Shown here in pieces: positions 23,901-36,741 of a DNA stretch of 64,000 nt (position 1 is its first letter; every line of letters begins with the position of its first letter). The DNA lies in the NCBI GenBank assembly GCA_013399855.1, contig VXAY01006251.1:209203-273202 (forward strand), read 5' to 3'. The stretch is from Oxyruncus cristatus (lineage: Eukaryota > Chordata > Aves > Passeriformes > Cotingidae). Made by a program: the position numbers and the translations under genes. The notes below the pieces were generated by a model, which was not told the DNA's origin, made no database searches, and saw nothing but the letters and a program-made list of their open reading frames with translations.

Positions 23901-26529
23901 GTGCTCCCACAGCTGGTTTTGCCTCACTAGCTTCATAAAGCACTTCCAGAATGTGCAGACAGCAGTATAGAATTAACCCTGAGCATTTAATCTTGGTACA
24001 AAAAGGAGGAACTTTTTTTTTTTCTTCGGGTACTATATTTAGATTTTTTGTGTGGAATAAAAATTTGTTTTGTTTTTGTTTTTTTTTTTTTTCAAGAAAA
24101 GTAGAGATTGCTGAGCCTCTGGAAGCAGGTATGTCTGGGAGGGGACTCTGGAGACAGGCAGGACCACTCCAAATGTTTCAGGGGGCTCAGGACCTGCCTC
24201 CAGCTGAGATTGCCACTGCATGAGGAAGCCTTCAGTGCTTGGGAGGAGCCCACGAGGCTGTCAGGGCAGTAGTCTGGTGCTTCATGCAATGTGCCTGACC
24301 ACTGCTGCCATCCTCCAGCTGCAAATATCCATCCTATTTGTTGTTCAAAACAAAAGCTAAGCACATGTCTACACAACAGCAATCAAAGGCAGCTCGGGCC
24401 ATTTTGCAGCCCCTCTAGTTTTTCCAGCAAAGCAGCACAAGCTCTGCCGTGTAACACCAGGCTGAGCCATAGGGATGAGACAGGGGAGTTAACAGGAGCC
24501 ATCTGTGCAGGTTGGGAACTATTTCCTTCCCTTTAAGCAGTTTTGGGCCAGCTGGGTCACTCTGAGGCACGAGGAAGTGTACCTGCCCCTTTGTGCCACC
24601 CGGACATGTTACATCCCCTGCAACAGCATCCGATACAGAGCAGCTCCACAGTATTCCCGGTCATGGAACTGATGCAGTGCTCAGCCCGCCCACCAGCCAT
24701 TTGTGTACAGATCATGGGTGCTCTAGATCAAATGAGTTCCTCTAAAATTTCTGTAATTTTTCAGCATTTGTATACAGAAGTCCAGCAAGTGAAAAACAGT
24801 CAGCAAAAAACCCCAGGATTTCAGGAACTGTGTTGCAGCAGGAAGGCTGGGATCCAATTTTCCTCTCTACTCATTTCTTTGATCCATCCATGTACACTCT
24901 GCCATGGGATTGAGCACTGACTTATTGGATGTGCCTCCAAAGAGGATGTGTCCTCTTTTCCAAATGACACCGTTCAGCTGTTGCTGTTTAGTGTATTCAC
25001 ATACTCACAACAAAGATTTTGCATCTCAGCTTGTAACAGTCGTAGCTTACAATTAAAGCTTACCATTTAAAGAAATGTAAATGCCTAACAATAAAAAATA
25101 TTAGACAATTCTTCTAAGCCTGTTTGTACACTGGTATTCCTGTTAGGCTACAAAACACATTATTAAGAACAGAAAGACTGTTGCACTAATGCCCCTTATA
25201 AAACCAGCCTGAGTTTGAGTACCCAGAAAGCTGCTTATCTGTTCCTCTGGACTAAGAAGACTCAATGCCTTTCAATTATTAAGAGGGCTGAATTATGTCT
25301 CGGTCTAAACTTGGAAGTCAGAGAAGCCACAGACCTCTTCAAGACCTCTGAAGGAAGCTGAGTCCTTTAAACTAAAGCTTTTCAGACAGAGCATTCGACT
25401 TCAGGAGGGATCCCTCATTTGTTTGCTTGGTTGTTTTCTTGTGTGTTTTCAACCCAGCTTATTTTCAAGCACTTTGCCTTAAACACCCTTTATGGGCTTG
25501 GGCTTTCCAGAGCTTCAAGGAAAGTCCCAGCCCAAAGCACTGTGCAATCCCAGGCGGTAACAGATGGATGTGCAGGGAGGAACTCAGCACACAGAGTCCA
25601 ACACCCTCCCAGCACCAAGCCACCAAACCTACTTTTACAAGGGACATTGTTTTCACCTGAAAACCTGGAGACTGGGAGGCTCATTATGCCTAATTAGCCC
25701 AACCTAATGCAGCCTTGTACTCTTAGGGTTTCCTGCATCAAAGGCAATCATTTCACCGTCAAGCTGCAAAAGCTTAGTAAATCAAATACGTGTTTGTGGA
25801 ACACCAGCCCTGGGTAGCAGCCAATGTCCTGAAGTTTAAGGGACGATAGGGAAAGACAGCAGACCTCAAGGATACTGGATATATTTTCCATTTGCAGATT
25901 GATGTGTCTCTCCTGGCATGTGGCTTTTGTTATGCATACAGCACGAGTGCTGTATTTGACACTTTAAATCGAGGAACAAAGGACCATAACAGTAGAAGGG
26001 GCTAAATTGAATTGAATTAATTTGTTTATCCTGCAAATCAACATCTGCTCAGACCTATTTCTTCCAGCTCTGAAGTTGTCATAACGGAGTATTTTGCCTT
26101 CTGCTTAGTCTAATTATAGACGCACGAGCCAAGAGCCCTTAATTTTGTTCACAGCCACCAGCAGGAGCTTTGCTGCCACACGGTTAAACCAAGGCTCTTT
26201 CTCAGGAAGGTGTTTTCCCCAGTAAGCTGTGTGTTGGTACCCATCTAAGGGGATGCTTTTACACTGAATTAATTGAAAAGCTGCTTTTCTGCACTGAGGA
26301 AAATCATTACAAAAGAAGACACAGAATCCCAGAGGATCGGGTCTGCTCAAGCAGGGATGGGAGGAAAGCTCTTGGACACACACAGCTCTATGTCATCATC
26401 ACCCTGCAGTGCTCAAGAGGACATGGACTTGTGCCACAGCACAAAGCACCCCCCACCACTGAGGGCCCCAGAAAGGATCATTACAGCATAAATATCCACC
26501 ATGAAAACCTTTCTGCCATCCTCACATCG
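20917..26529. other. Intergenic, no gene seen
   Basis: GC-moderate intergenic DNA with many short overlapping open frames on both strands, none resembling a known protein. T tracts lie at 24011-24021 and 24079-24092. A GC-rich patch at 23200-23400 is made of low-complexity G/C words and does not look like a coding exon. Confidence 0.45.
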
Positions 26530-26755
26530 TCATAGAATCCTAAAATGATTTGTGTCAGAAAGGACCTTCGAGATCAGCTAGTTCCAACCCCCCTGCCGTG
26601 GGCAAGGATGCTTTCCAGTAGACCAGGTTGCTCCAAGTTCTATCCAACCTGGCCCTTAACACTTCCAGGAATGGGACATCCACCTACAACTTCTCTGGAC
26701 AATCCATTCCAGGGCCTTTCCACTCTCCTAGTGTCATGGTGAGGAATATTTCAGG
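26530..26755 (-). mobile_element. CR1 LINE 3' fragment (reverse strand)
   Basis: It begins with the inverted tail TCATAGAATCCTAAAATG. It continues 'aaggaccttcgagatcagct', then 'gttgctccaagttctatcca' and 'aatgggacatccacc', all standard antisense CR1 3' UTR phrases. It fades near 26755 at a block resembling 'gtgaggaatatttc'. Too diverged and short to code. Confidence 0.88.
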
Positions 26756-29700
26756 GTGGCTCCTGCAGGATGGAGGTGCCCAGGCTGGGGCAACCATGGG
26801 GCTGGTGACTCCCCCGAGCCCAGCACAGACACGGGTTCAGTGGCATCAGCCTGGGGAGCCTGAGCCTGGTGCAGGCTTGTCCCTACACCTTTGACTGCAG
26901 CAAGCGTGACCTTAGCAACCATGATCATGTTTCCGATCATCTCAAACTGTCACCTTTTTCTGCCACACCCTAAAGAAGTCCAGGTGTCACACGCTGTAAT
27001 GATAAAGGACTGTGGCTTAATCCTTTCAGGTTTCATGAATTTTCTGGGAAATGTGAGGCATCTCCAAGAAGTCTCTGAAAGCAGAGGGTAATTTTTAGCT
27101 GCTCGCCGATAGAAATTACATGGTTTCCCTCCTTAAGGAATATCCAAATGAGGGTGGATGTAAATAAATCTAGCTCTGTTGTTGCCAGAGAGGAGTCTCT
27201 GTTGACTTACACTGCACAGGAAGATAGAATGACTTTTCTTTGCCTTGATTGTTTTGGCACAGCTCTGAAAGCAATGTGTTCAGCTTACTAGGAACTGTCA
27301 ACACCGAAATCCAGATCTGCTGTTGAGGAAAAGGAGTACTCACAGGGTTTCCAGGACTTCTGACCACAGAGCCCACCAGAAAAAGGACATAGGGATGGAT
27401 ATGTGCAGAGAAATGACTCTTCCCTCCCTCCAGAGCCATACCTGTCTCTGAGCTCCCCCGCAGCACCTTTTTCCAGTCAGGAGAGTGTCTCCAGCATCTG
27501 TAGGTGGCTGCTGCCCATAAGGTCCTGCCCTGAGGCTCCTCAAGATGTTGTCTGCCTGCCTACTGCTGCTGCTGCTGCTGCTTATCAGCAGCCCTGGCTT
27601 GAGGCTACCCTAGCAATGCATGGCCATTATTTCCTCTGTAGAGCTGCAGAATTGGGTAGAACGAGAAGGTTTTCCCAGCGTTTGATATTCGCAGCTGTGG
27701 GTTGCAAACTAATTAGCTCCCCTATCTAAAGTCGTCTACAGCACACCAACTGGGGCTTCTTTAAGGAAGGCTCATTTAAAAAGAGCATAATTCATTACCA
27801 GCATTGGCCCTTACACATTTAGAAGTTTTTTTTAAAGAGGCTTGAGGAGAGGGGGAGTTTTTGCCTTTAAGCCACAGTCTTCAGATTTGAGTGCTTTTTC
27901 CCTCCTTAAGGAATATGGCCTGGAAAACACAGCTGCTGAAAGCAATCCCTGTTCAGGGGTCTGTATTGGTGTACACACAGGAAGAGTCAGGATGGATGTT
28001 TAACTTCTCCCCATGTACTTACAGCACCTTCCTTGCCTGCTGTCTCTGGATCCCCTGGTAGAGTGGTTGCCTCAATGGTCTCACCCTTAGATATGACATT
28101 TTGGACCAGAACTTATGGCAAAGGTTCGATATCGACACTTAAATATAAAGACAATATTAAAATAAATAAATACATAAATAAATAAATATAAAGCAAGCTC
28201 TCTTGAAAACCAGCCCACCCACTCACACCAAGTAGCTCAGTTGCAGGCTCATCCTCCAGGATCCCTGGAAAGGCACAAGACCCCGAGTGAGAGCAAACGC
28301 AGGAGCGGTTCAGATGTTCCCTGTAAAATGTGGAATACACAGCTGGAGGACAGTTAGTGCTGTGGTTAACTGCAGAGATTCTGCCTGGTAAATGGGCACA
28401 GGAGACCCAGGACAAAGGGGCACGGAAAACATCCCTGTTCCTCCAGACACTGGTAAATGCATTTCTCTGACCACTGCCTGGCTGGTCTGTTCAGTTGGAT
28501 TTTATGTTCTAATGAACAATGAAAAAAGGTAGGAGGTTGAGCAGGAATGTGCCTGGCAAAACCCTGGCCTATGCAAGTCAATCCATGAGTTTTTGTAGGG
28601 TCAGGATTTGACTCTCTGCCAGCTGGCCTGTATCTGTAATGCTGTGTAAGGAGGGTGGCAGTGGCTGGATGTAGCTGTTGTGCCCCAGATATCTGCAGGA
28701 CCTTCTCTGCAAGTGGCTCAAGTTTTCTCCAAGATAAAAGGCTTGGAAAACTAAGTATCCTCTCCCAGAGACTGAGCAGGAATTTGGAGCACTTGAATAG
28801 TCCATTGCCAAAGAATCTTTTCCAGATCTGACTCCGATCCTGGTACATGCTGAGACACGACTATGCGAATTCACAATCACTGCTGTAGACATGATTTAAG
28901 ACCCTATAATATGTATCTCACTATCACATCACAGTGCTTTGAATGGAGGAGCTTCCAACTATTGTATTTTCATGCATATAGCCTGCATCTCAGATAACTC
29001 ACACGCTGTAGAAGAGCTGTCCTTTCAAACAAGGACCTAGCTAATCTGCATCCTCAGATAACCCAGGGGTCACCTCAGACTATCAGTTATGTGGATGGAA
29101 CCACGGGTATAGGGTGGGAAGCAGCCATCCCCTCCTTCCTCCAAGCCTCCACCATCCCTTCCTGCTCCCACCTCCTTCCCACAAAACAAGTTTTGCCCAT
29201 CCATCTCCTTTCCCATATGCAGCAGATGTGAGATGGGACGACAGAGCCAACGTTGAGCTGCTCACAGCTACTTTCTGGTCCAGTTTTGTTTCTACATGTA
29301 ACTGGTGCTGAGCATGGACCACTCCAGGGGCTCCAGGGGACAGTCAGTGCAGTGGCACCAGCAACTGATATGAGGAGGATGGAAAGACGGGAAAAGTCAC
29401 AAGTTTGGCCCTAAAACTGCGGTGAAAAACAAAACAACTAGTTCTTTCTCCATTGCCCGTGTTGCCCTCTCAGAGGGAGCTCCATCCAGATGATCTTCCT
29501 GTGTCTTTTTTTCTTATTCCCACTCAGAGCACAGGCAGTAAAACCACCCTGATGCAAATTTCCACTGGAGCCTACAGAAGCTTGGCAGAGAAACTGAGCA
29601 TTTACAGGGATAATTGCTGCAGCCAAGAGCCTAAAATTAGACTTTTAATGCCACCGCCAGCACCCAAGAGGTGACCTGGTTTTCGGAAGTGGGGGGAAAT

Positions 29701-32700
29701 TTCAAAGCCTGGCCCATGTATGGCTCGATGCTCCATGGAAGCAGCTGAGCCTGCAGCTGCTCTGGTTCAGCTGCTTAAACCCTGGTCTGCACCAGTCGGG
29801 CAGGGCTGCAGCACATAAGGACTCCGTGCGTGGAAAACCCAACTGCCCTCTCTTTAGGGGACCTACCTGCAGAGGTGTGTCATCTGTGGCAAATCTGTTT
29901 GCCCACCTTGCATCCTCAAACCCTTTCCACTCACAAAAATGTCTGATTGTCCCTTTTAAGTTCTGTTTGCACACGTGTTTATTCGGCTGATGAGGCAACA
30001 GCATCGTGCATTCACAAACATCACCTCACAGGCACACAAATTGGCCAGGCTATGGGGTTTATTTAAAACCATAAATTGTGTTTCAGGATTTCCAAATGAG
30101 CCAAAGGAATAGCTCCCTGGCCATCAGCAGTGTTGCTGCTTGGTGTACCCAAGGCCAGCCAGCTTTGGCAAGACAGTGACACATAAAACCTCTTTTATAA
30201 CAAAACCTGTGAGTTATCAACCCCTTTGCACATGCTGCACCTTGGGGCCTGTGTTTGTTTTTGACCAAGGTCATCAAATGAATTATATCCTCATTGCAGG
30301 GTTTGTTAGAAAGGTCTTTGAAAGCAGATGGGATTGTGAAACACTCTTTTACTACACCTAATGCATTGCAAATAGCAGTGAAAAAACTGACAGCAGGCTG
30401 GAATGCTGAGAAAATTGCTTTGATAAACTAGAGTGTTTAAAATAAACTTTAATGTTATTGATTTTCACCCATATCGGGAAGCTGAAGCAAGAAACATTCT
30501 TTCTAGTGTAAATGAGTTCAGCTTCAAGCCTCTGTAAAATTGAAAGAAAAAACCCAAACCAAACAAAAAAAACCCCAACCAAACAAACAAAAAAACCCAA
30601 ACCAAAACAAAACCCCCCACCACCACAATACAGGGAGCAAGAATTAATCTGTGAAAAATTAGAGATGTGTGGGCCACAGCAGAAGAAAATAAACACAGGC
30701 TGGGCATCCCTTAACACTTGTTCTGGTTTTATTATTTTCTTTCACAGAGCATCCTGGCTAATGCTGTGTGCCCCAGCTTGAGAAGGTGCTGGATGGGGGA
30801 TGCAGATCTGATATCCTTTGGGCAGGGAGAGTTCGTGTAAAGCCTGTGCCAGGCAGCACTGAAGGGCCATTGCCTGTCCTGGGGCTGAGCCAGGACCATT
30901 CCAGACACCGTGTTTTAGAAGACATCTCATTTGGTTCCCATTACAAAGCCACCTCTGTGTCTTTGGTAGCTCCTGTAATTGCCACAGGGAGGTAGCAGTT
31001 CAGTCTCTGAAACTGGGCTGGCACAAAGCACGTTCACCACCGGGCAAAGGCAGTGGGGAAGCGAGGGGGATGCTGTGATCACATCAAATTATCCATTCAA
31101 GCTGTGACATGAGAAATCAGCACTTTCTGGAGCAAGGCCTGCAGACAGTTGCTAAATCTCAGGCCTTCATCTCATCCCATCTCATCCCCATCCCACTGGA
31201 GGTGTGGGAGTTGATTTTGTACCATGACAGACTGGGAGGAGCAACAGTGACAATCCCAGCTGGCGAGGTGGGGTGGGATCGAGCTGTACAGGGGGGTCCT
31301 GAACTCGAGGACACTTGAGCAGCAGCTCTGAGCCTTGTCAGGACCCAGCAGCTCTCGGCAAACAAAAAAAGCGAGGAGAGGGCGGTGCCGGGAGCATCAG
31401 AGGGAGATTTAAACGGCTCCAGGGAGCGCGGGCAACCCGGGCAGCAGCGAACAGTAGCAGGACAGGGCAGAGCAGGGCAGTTTTTGCCCAGCAGTTTTCA
31501 GGGCAATTTGTGCAGGTTGCCTGAGCAGGAGGGGCTCCTTTCTGACCGTCCAGGAGCAGCCAGTAGAGGTGGCAAACAGACTCAGCAGCTGGTAAGAAAG
31601 AGCAGGAAGAGCTCCCTTCAGCCCCAGTCATACCAGCGTACTGGTGTGAGCTGGTACAGGGTGGCTGCCCCACGGATACACGGCTGATGGCTGTGCCTCA
31701 CTGGCATGGACCAGTGTGCCTGGTGGGTCAGGCCCATTGCACACCAGTCCTGCCAAACAGACTGGAGGGGCAGCCAGACCCATCCCTGGGCACTGGGATA
31801 CCCCCGGTGCTGGCTCACCATGTCCTCTGCATCATTCCTCCTGCCCCAAAGGCCGGCACTGATGGAAGCTGCCAGGGCTTCTCTGGCTGTGCCTGCTTCT
31901 TATGTAAGCAGCTGCTTACTTGCCTTCAGAGGTGAGAGCAGAACCTAATAGGGGTTCTCCTCTCTCCCAGAAGTTTTTCTGCTACCTGACCTTCCTTTTA
32001 TCCCACCCCCCCCTTTCTGGCTGTGCCAGTTCCATTTCTGCTCAGGGATTGTGTTGTGCCCATCCATCTCCATTCCATGGTGGTCCAAACTGAAGACACA
32101 ACTTTTAAACAGCCAAAGAAACTCTATCAACAGCACAGAAAAGATGGGAAATGCTGCCTCCTGCCCAGGCCACGTCACAGAGCTGGGCTGGGACTGGGGT
32201 CTTTGAACTGACCTTGGATTTGGGGCTTTAATGCCCCATCCTGCCCATTATCCCAATCTCCTTGCAGGGGCCCTGAACTGAATAGAGGGTCAGATTGAAA
32301 AAGACAGCTTGCTTGCTTGCTTCTTTTTCCTGGAAATCTCCCAGCCAGCTGCTGCTGTGGCCTTGTCTTGTTTGGCTCACGAGGTCTGATAGGATCAGAG
32401 CCTGAGATAGTACAACCGCAGGCCAGAATTACTGGTGTCATCTGCTCCTCACTTGTAGGAACAAGCTCCTGAGGACCTGAGGGTGGCAGGTCTGTGGGGT
32501 CCCTCTTTGGGGTCCTCCTGCCCACACCCTTCTCTGCAGGGAGGATGTTGCTGACACACCTTCTTGGGCCATCCTTTCAAAAGAGCACAAAATAACCCTG
32601 CATTTATCTCCAGGTTTTGAAAGATATTGTAATGTAAAGCAGCTGCTTAGCCCCTGAGGGATCTGTTCTCTCCTTTTGGCTCAGATGGGGATGTGGAAGC

Positions 32701-33053
32701 AAGATAAAAGCAAAATCTCCCGATGAAACATCCCTTCTGGACTGAGGGACGGGGGACCCAAGATAGGAGTGCAGGACATCCAGCCCCAGCCCCATCTTGC
32801 CTTGGGCATCACAATGGTGTCATCCCCTGTTGTGGCTTGACCTGTCTCTGCCATAACCCCACTCTACTTTCCTGCAGCATCTGAGGGCTTGATCCTTTGT
32901 TTTTTTGCACATACCAACACAACCCCACTGGGTATTAAATCCTACCTCAGGTCTGAGTTTTTAAAAATCTGTATCAGTATGGACCATTTCTCAGAGTCTG
33001 GTTGCATCAGCAAAGCCCCTGGTGTTGGATCACAGGGGTATTTGAGGGGTAAA
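26756..33053. other. Intergenic, no gene seen
   Basis: Intergenic DNA with small simple repeats: a CTG run (27563-27581), an AAAT-rich patch (28160-28190) and an A/C-rich tract (30545-30626). The 20-mer TTTCCCTCCTTAAGGAATAT occurs twice (27124-27143 and 27897-27916). I see no exon with flanking splice signals that resembles a known gene. Confidence 0.45.
30545..30626 (+). repeat. A/C-rich low-complexity tract
   Basis: Repeated blocks of A runs and CC/CCC (AAACCCAAACC, ACAAAAAAAACCCC and similar). The opposite strand is a G/T tract that gives spurious aromatic- and glycine-rich open frames. Simple sequence, no gene. Confidence 0.85.
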
Positions 33054-33102
<49 letters not shown>

Positions 33103-33203
33103 NGGGGGGCCTCTAAGTCTATCAGAAAATACCTGCAATGAGAAACACAAAATCATCATCACAATAATAATAATAACAACAACAACAACAACAACAACAA
33201 TGA
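33054..33203 (+). repeat. Compound trinucleotide microsatellite with an assembly gap
   Basis: About 16 ATT repeats run to 33102 and are followed by a single N at 33103 and a run of G. After about 45 bases come two ATC, four AAT and about nine AAC repeats. The N, directly at the end of the ATT run, suggests that repeat length or sequence was unresolved in the assembly. Confidence 0.92.
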
Positions 33204-36003
33204 TACTAAACCTCAATGAACCTGTTTAGGATAATGACTATTCTGTGGGTCATTGCAGGCAGGGCCCCACAGGACAACATCCCCCCATCCCAGCGTGTCC
33301 TGGTGGGCTGTGGGACTACCTACATTTGGAACCGAACTGCCAATTGTGGGCCAAAAAAGGCAGAGCGGGGCATAAAAACGAGGGTGTGATTTGGCCCCGG
33401 AGATGTATTTTTAGACTTTCTATTTCAGACTACTCATCTCCAGCATAACATCTGCTGGATCATTTTATAGCTGTGATTGTTTACTGGTGACCAGCTGACA
33501 CTGACACTGCAGGGATTCGATAATAGTAGTTTTTCTGTGTGTCTGTGGATACACGTTACTGGAAGGCAGCGGGGACGGGTGAAAGGGCTGTGTTTAAACT
33601 CCACAGCACGGGGAATGAATTTTTAAATCAATCATTTCCTTGCTACTTGTAGGATTGCCTTGTCTGTAAAAGACAAAGGAAGTGATCTCCAGGCTTATGT
33701 TTGTTCAGAGATTACCTTGAATTTGACCCTTCTGCTCAATTTACTCCATTGAAGCTGCTGAAATTGTCATGTCCAAATGCCACGGAGTCAGTTAATCCTG
33801 ACTTTGCAGTGGCGACTCTGTCCAGGGACTCCGTGGTTTCTGCACTGTCAGTTCCTGTGAAAGCCTTATCTGTAGGGCTCATCAGACAAAGGAGAGCGAG
33901 GGGTCTTTAAATGATAAAATTGTGGTTTATTCCAACAAAAAAGGAGGGAGAGAGGGGCAGAGAGGCAGAGAGGACGGGCAGTTTACATGAGAGGAGAATC
34001 AATCCAGGCAGAATTTCCAGCAGGGCACATTTAGAGGCGACGTGTAATGGAGATTACATTGATTTTCCTCCATTTACTGTAAGGTAACTGAGAGTGAAAC
34101 TGTAAAAGGAAACTTATAAATGCTCTTCACAGAAGCTATATTTAGGCAGACACACTGACATGATACCACTGAATAAAATAAACATGCAGGAGACAACCAG
34201 TCCTGAGAGACTTTCAGCTCCATCCACATGACATGAGCAAGGGGAATGCATTATTCCCAAGCCATCTATGCGACCTTTACTGTAGGAACCTATAGAAGCC
34301 AGCAGGCTACTGGGCAACAACCTGGGTAAACTGAGAGGCATCTCCCTTAAGTGCAAGAGGTTTGCCCCTCCCTGCTAAAACCAAACGCCTGCTAGCTGGC
34401 CGGAGCACAGCTCCTCTGGCTGCTGTTCCCTTTTATAACGGGATAATTTACAGCTTGTTGTCAATAGAAAGAGCAACAATTCTCTTTGCCGTGCAGGCTG
34501 GAAGAGATGAGCTTTCTCAGAGGCCTGGGTGATTTTTGGAGTCGGGGGCAGCTGCTTCTCTAAAGTCTCTGTCATTGTCTCCTGCATGAAATTATGTCGT
34601 GCATGAGGTCCAGCCGCCTGGGCTCGGTGATGCCATCGCAGTGCATGCAAGGGCCTGACTTTTTCATGGGGCACCCAAAGCTTTGTCCAGTTGCCTTTGC
34701 TGAATTCCCTATCGCTCCTTTCCCCCTGTCAAGGGGCAGCTTTCCCCAAAAGGATGGCTCCCAAAGCCCCAGCGAAAGAGAGCAGCCCTGCGCCCCAGGG
34801 GCCCTGATGGATTTTAGGTCCTGCTAGGGTCTTTCCAGAGCAGTCACGGAAAAGTCACTTAACGCCCCTATAAGTGGGAGCGATGATGCTTTCCCTCCTC
34901 ACAGTCTGCACGTGACACACGCTATGTAAATATTTAGTATTTGAGCCAACTAATGTTTGCCGGAGTGGCACAAGTGAAAATCAGATCTGCAAACATTACA
35001 TCCAGGAATGCAGCTGAGAACACTGTTTATTTTTATGAGCTAAGTGCACACCTTCTCGCCTTGGCTGCAATGTCTGCCTGTGAAGGGAAGGGAAACCATA
35101 AAATGTCTGAACACCATCCCAAATTTCAACTTATTTCTCCTTGCACGGCATCCACGTTCAAGTCATCCTCCGTGACGACCTCAGCTGCCTCGGCTCTGCC
35201 TGCCCAGAGTCTGCTTTTGCTGCAGAGGAAAGGTGCAGCAGCAAATCCCACTGCTGACACAGCAGCCCCTTCCCTGTATCCAGCGTGCCCATTCAGGTGG
35301 CACCAGATCCCTGGGGAGGGTATAGGGTGTCTGATGCATTAGAGAAATTTAGCAGTAAGAAACCACCTTGAGTTCCAGCTCGTCATGTGAGATAAGACTC
35401 TCTGGGTGCAAATAGGTTTAATTTCTGATTAGAACCAATTCAGCACAATAGGTACAACAAGAACTTGCACAATCCAGATTCTGGAACAGTGCGTTTTATT
35501 GAAACAACAGGGAAGCAGGTTCAGGATTACCAGGGGTAAATGCACTAACTACATATGCACTACGTATACATTAACTACTACTAAAATCTGCATGTCTGTC
35601 CTCAGATGTGAGCCCCACAAGCACAGCTCTGTGTGTGAGGACTTCTTTCAACGGTAGCGAGCAGGAGTCCTTCGAGCCAATGTTGCAGGCCAGGGTACTC
35701 CTACATGGCCTCCGTGAGGGCTTCTGGATCCTCTTTTCTGTGGTGTCCAGCTCCAGGTGTAGTGTCCCCCCCCAGGAAGGCATGCCCTGGGGGGCATTCA
35801 GGGGGCAAGCACATGGAACACAACATCCTCCACATGGCAACTCCAACCTCCGAATGCGCTTCCACCCTGATGGTTGCTTGTGGCACTGGGTAGAAACGAT
35901 TTGACAGGTGGTGTCCAAAAGTACTTGTGAGGTTGTCCATTGGGTCAGTGATCACCGCACAACCTCTGTCCAGGTCCAGAACAGGCCACTGTATGTGCTC
36001 CTC
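33204..36003. other. Intergenic, no gene seen
   Basis: Non-coding sequence with a purine-rich stretch at 33940-33975 and AT-rich, CNE-like segments near 33600-33690 and 34040-34140. A reverse-strand AATAAA lies at 35495-35500. No known gene. Confidence 0.4.
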
Positions 36004-36741
36004 TCAGAGCCTTCCAAGCTTACTTTCAACACCACGGTCGTTGTCTTCATTTGTATCATATTTCCCTTCTTTATTTCCAACAGCTTTGTCTTCCTGCACA
36101 TTTGCATTGTCATTTACTTCTTCCTTTGCTTCCTCATTGCCTTCTTTTCCTCCATTTCCAACATCATCTCCTTCGTTTGTGACAATGTTGCCTCCTTCTT
36201 CTCCATTTCCGCCACCATTGTGGTGGAAGACAACACCATTGTTGTCTTCCTCCCCATTCACATCGTTTGCTTCTGCATCAATTGCATCCTCACTGCCTTG
36301 TTTTCCTTCCTTTTCATCATCGTCTTTTTGATTTGTGTCAATATTGACACCTTCTTCATTTCCACCCCTGCCCCTTCTTCCCCATCCCAGCTCAGTGACC
36401 TGTAATGGTGCCGGGCAACCAAAGCCGGGACACCCACAAAATGCAAACCCACGACCCTGGAATGGTCCCCCAGGAGCGCCCTTTACAAAGCAGGCAGAAG
36501 CTCCCCCAAACCCTCTGTCAAATATAAAATTGGGTGACCTGACCCACAGCTGCTTTGCTCCCCGTGATCCCCTTCGGCGAGATGGGATCTGTTGCTTTGG
36601 TGCTGAACTCTCTGCTTGTGGTGGGGCTCTTCTTGGGGTGTTTGTTTGATACAAGGCCCCAAGCTTGATGCAATTCACAGGGAGGCCACTGGTGAAGGCA
36701 AAGAGACATCTCTGCCACCTCTCTGGGGAACGTGTCTCCAA
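36004..36741 (-). other. Unrecognised reverse-strand open frame with acidic Gly/Asn repeats
   Basis: A 245-codon open frame on the - strand. Its N-terminal half is basic and Gly/Pro/Phe-rich; its C-terminal half is strongly acidic and Asn/Gly-rich. That half shows at least two degenerate repeats of about 43-52 residues, opening EGVNIDTNQ and EGGNIVTNE, with a partial third, EGKYDTNE. There is no in-frame ATG near its left limit; the nearest start is TTG. A reverse-strand AATAAA lies about 500 bases past the stop (35495-35500). The + strand is pyrimidine-rich and also open in two frames here, so long frames partly reflect composition. I do not recognise the protein. It is either a degenerate tandem repeat or, less likely, an exon of an unknown acidic protein. 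Confidence 0.2.

Noticed and set aside
27545..27613. A 22-codon frame MLSACLLLLLLLLLISSPG that looks like a signal peptide
   Set aside because: The leucine run is simply a CTG microsatellite, the frame stops at once, and no donor or downstream exon follows.
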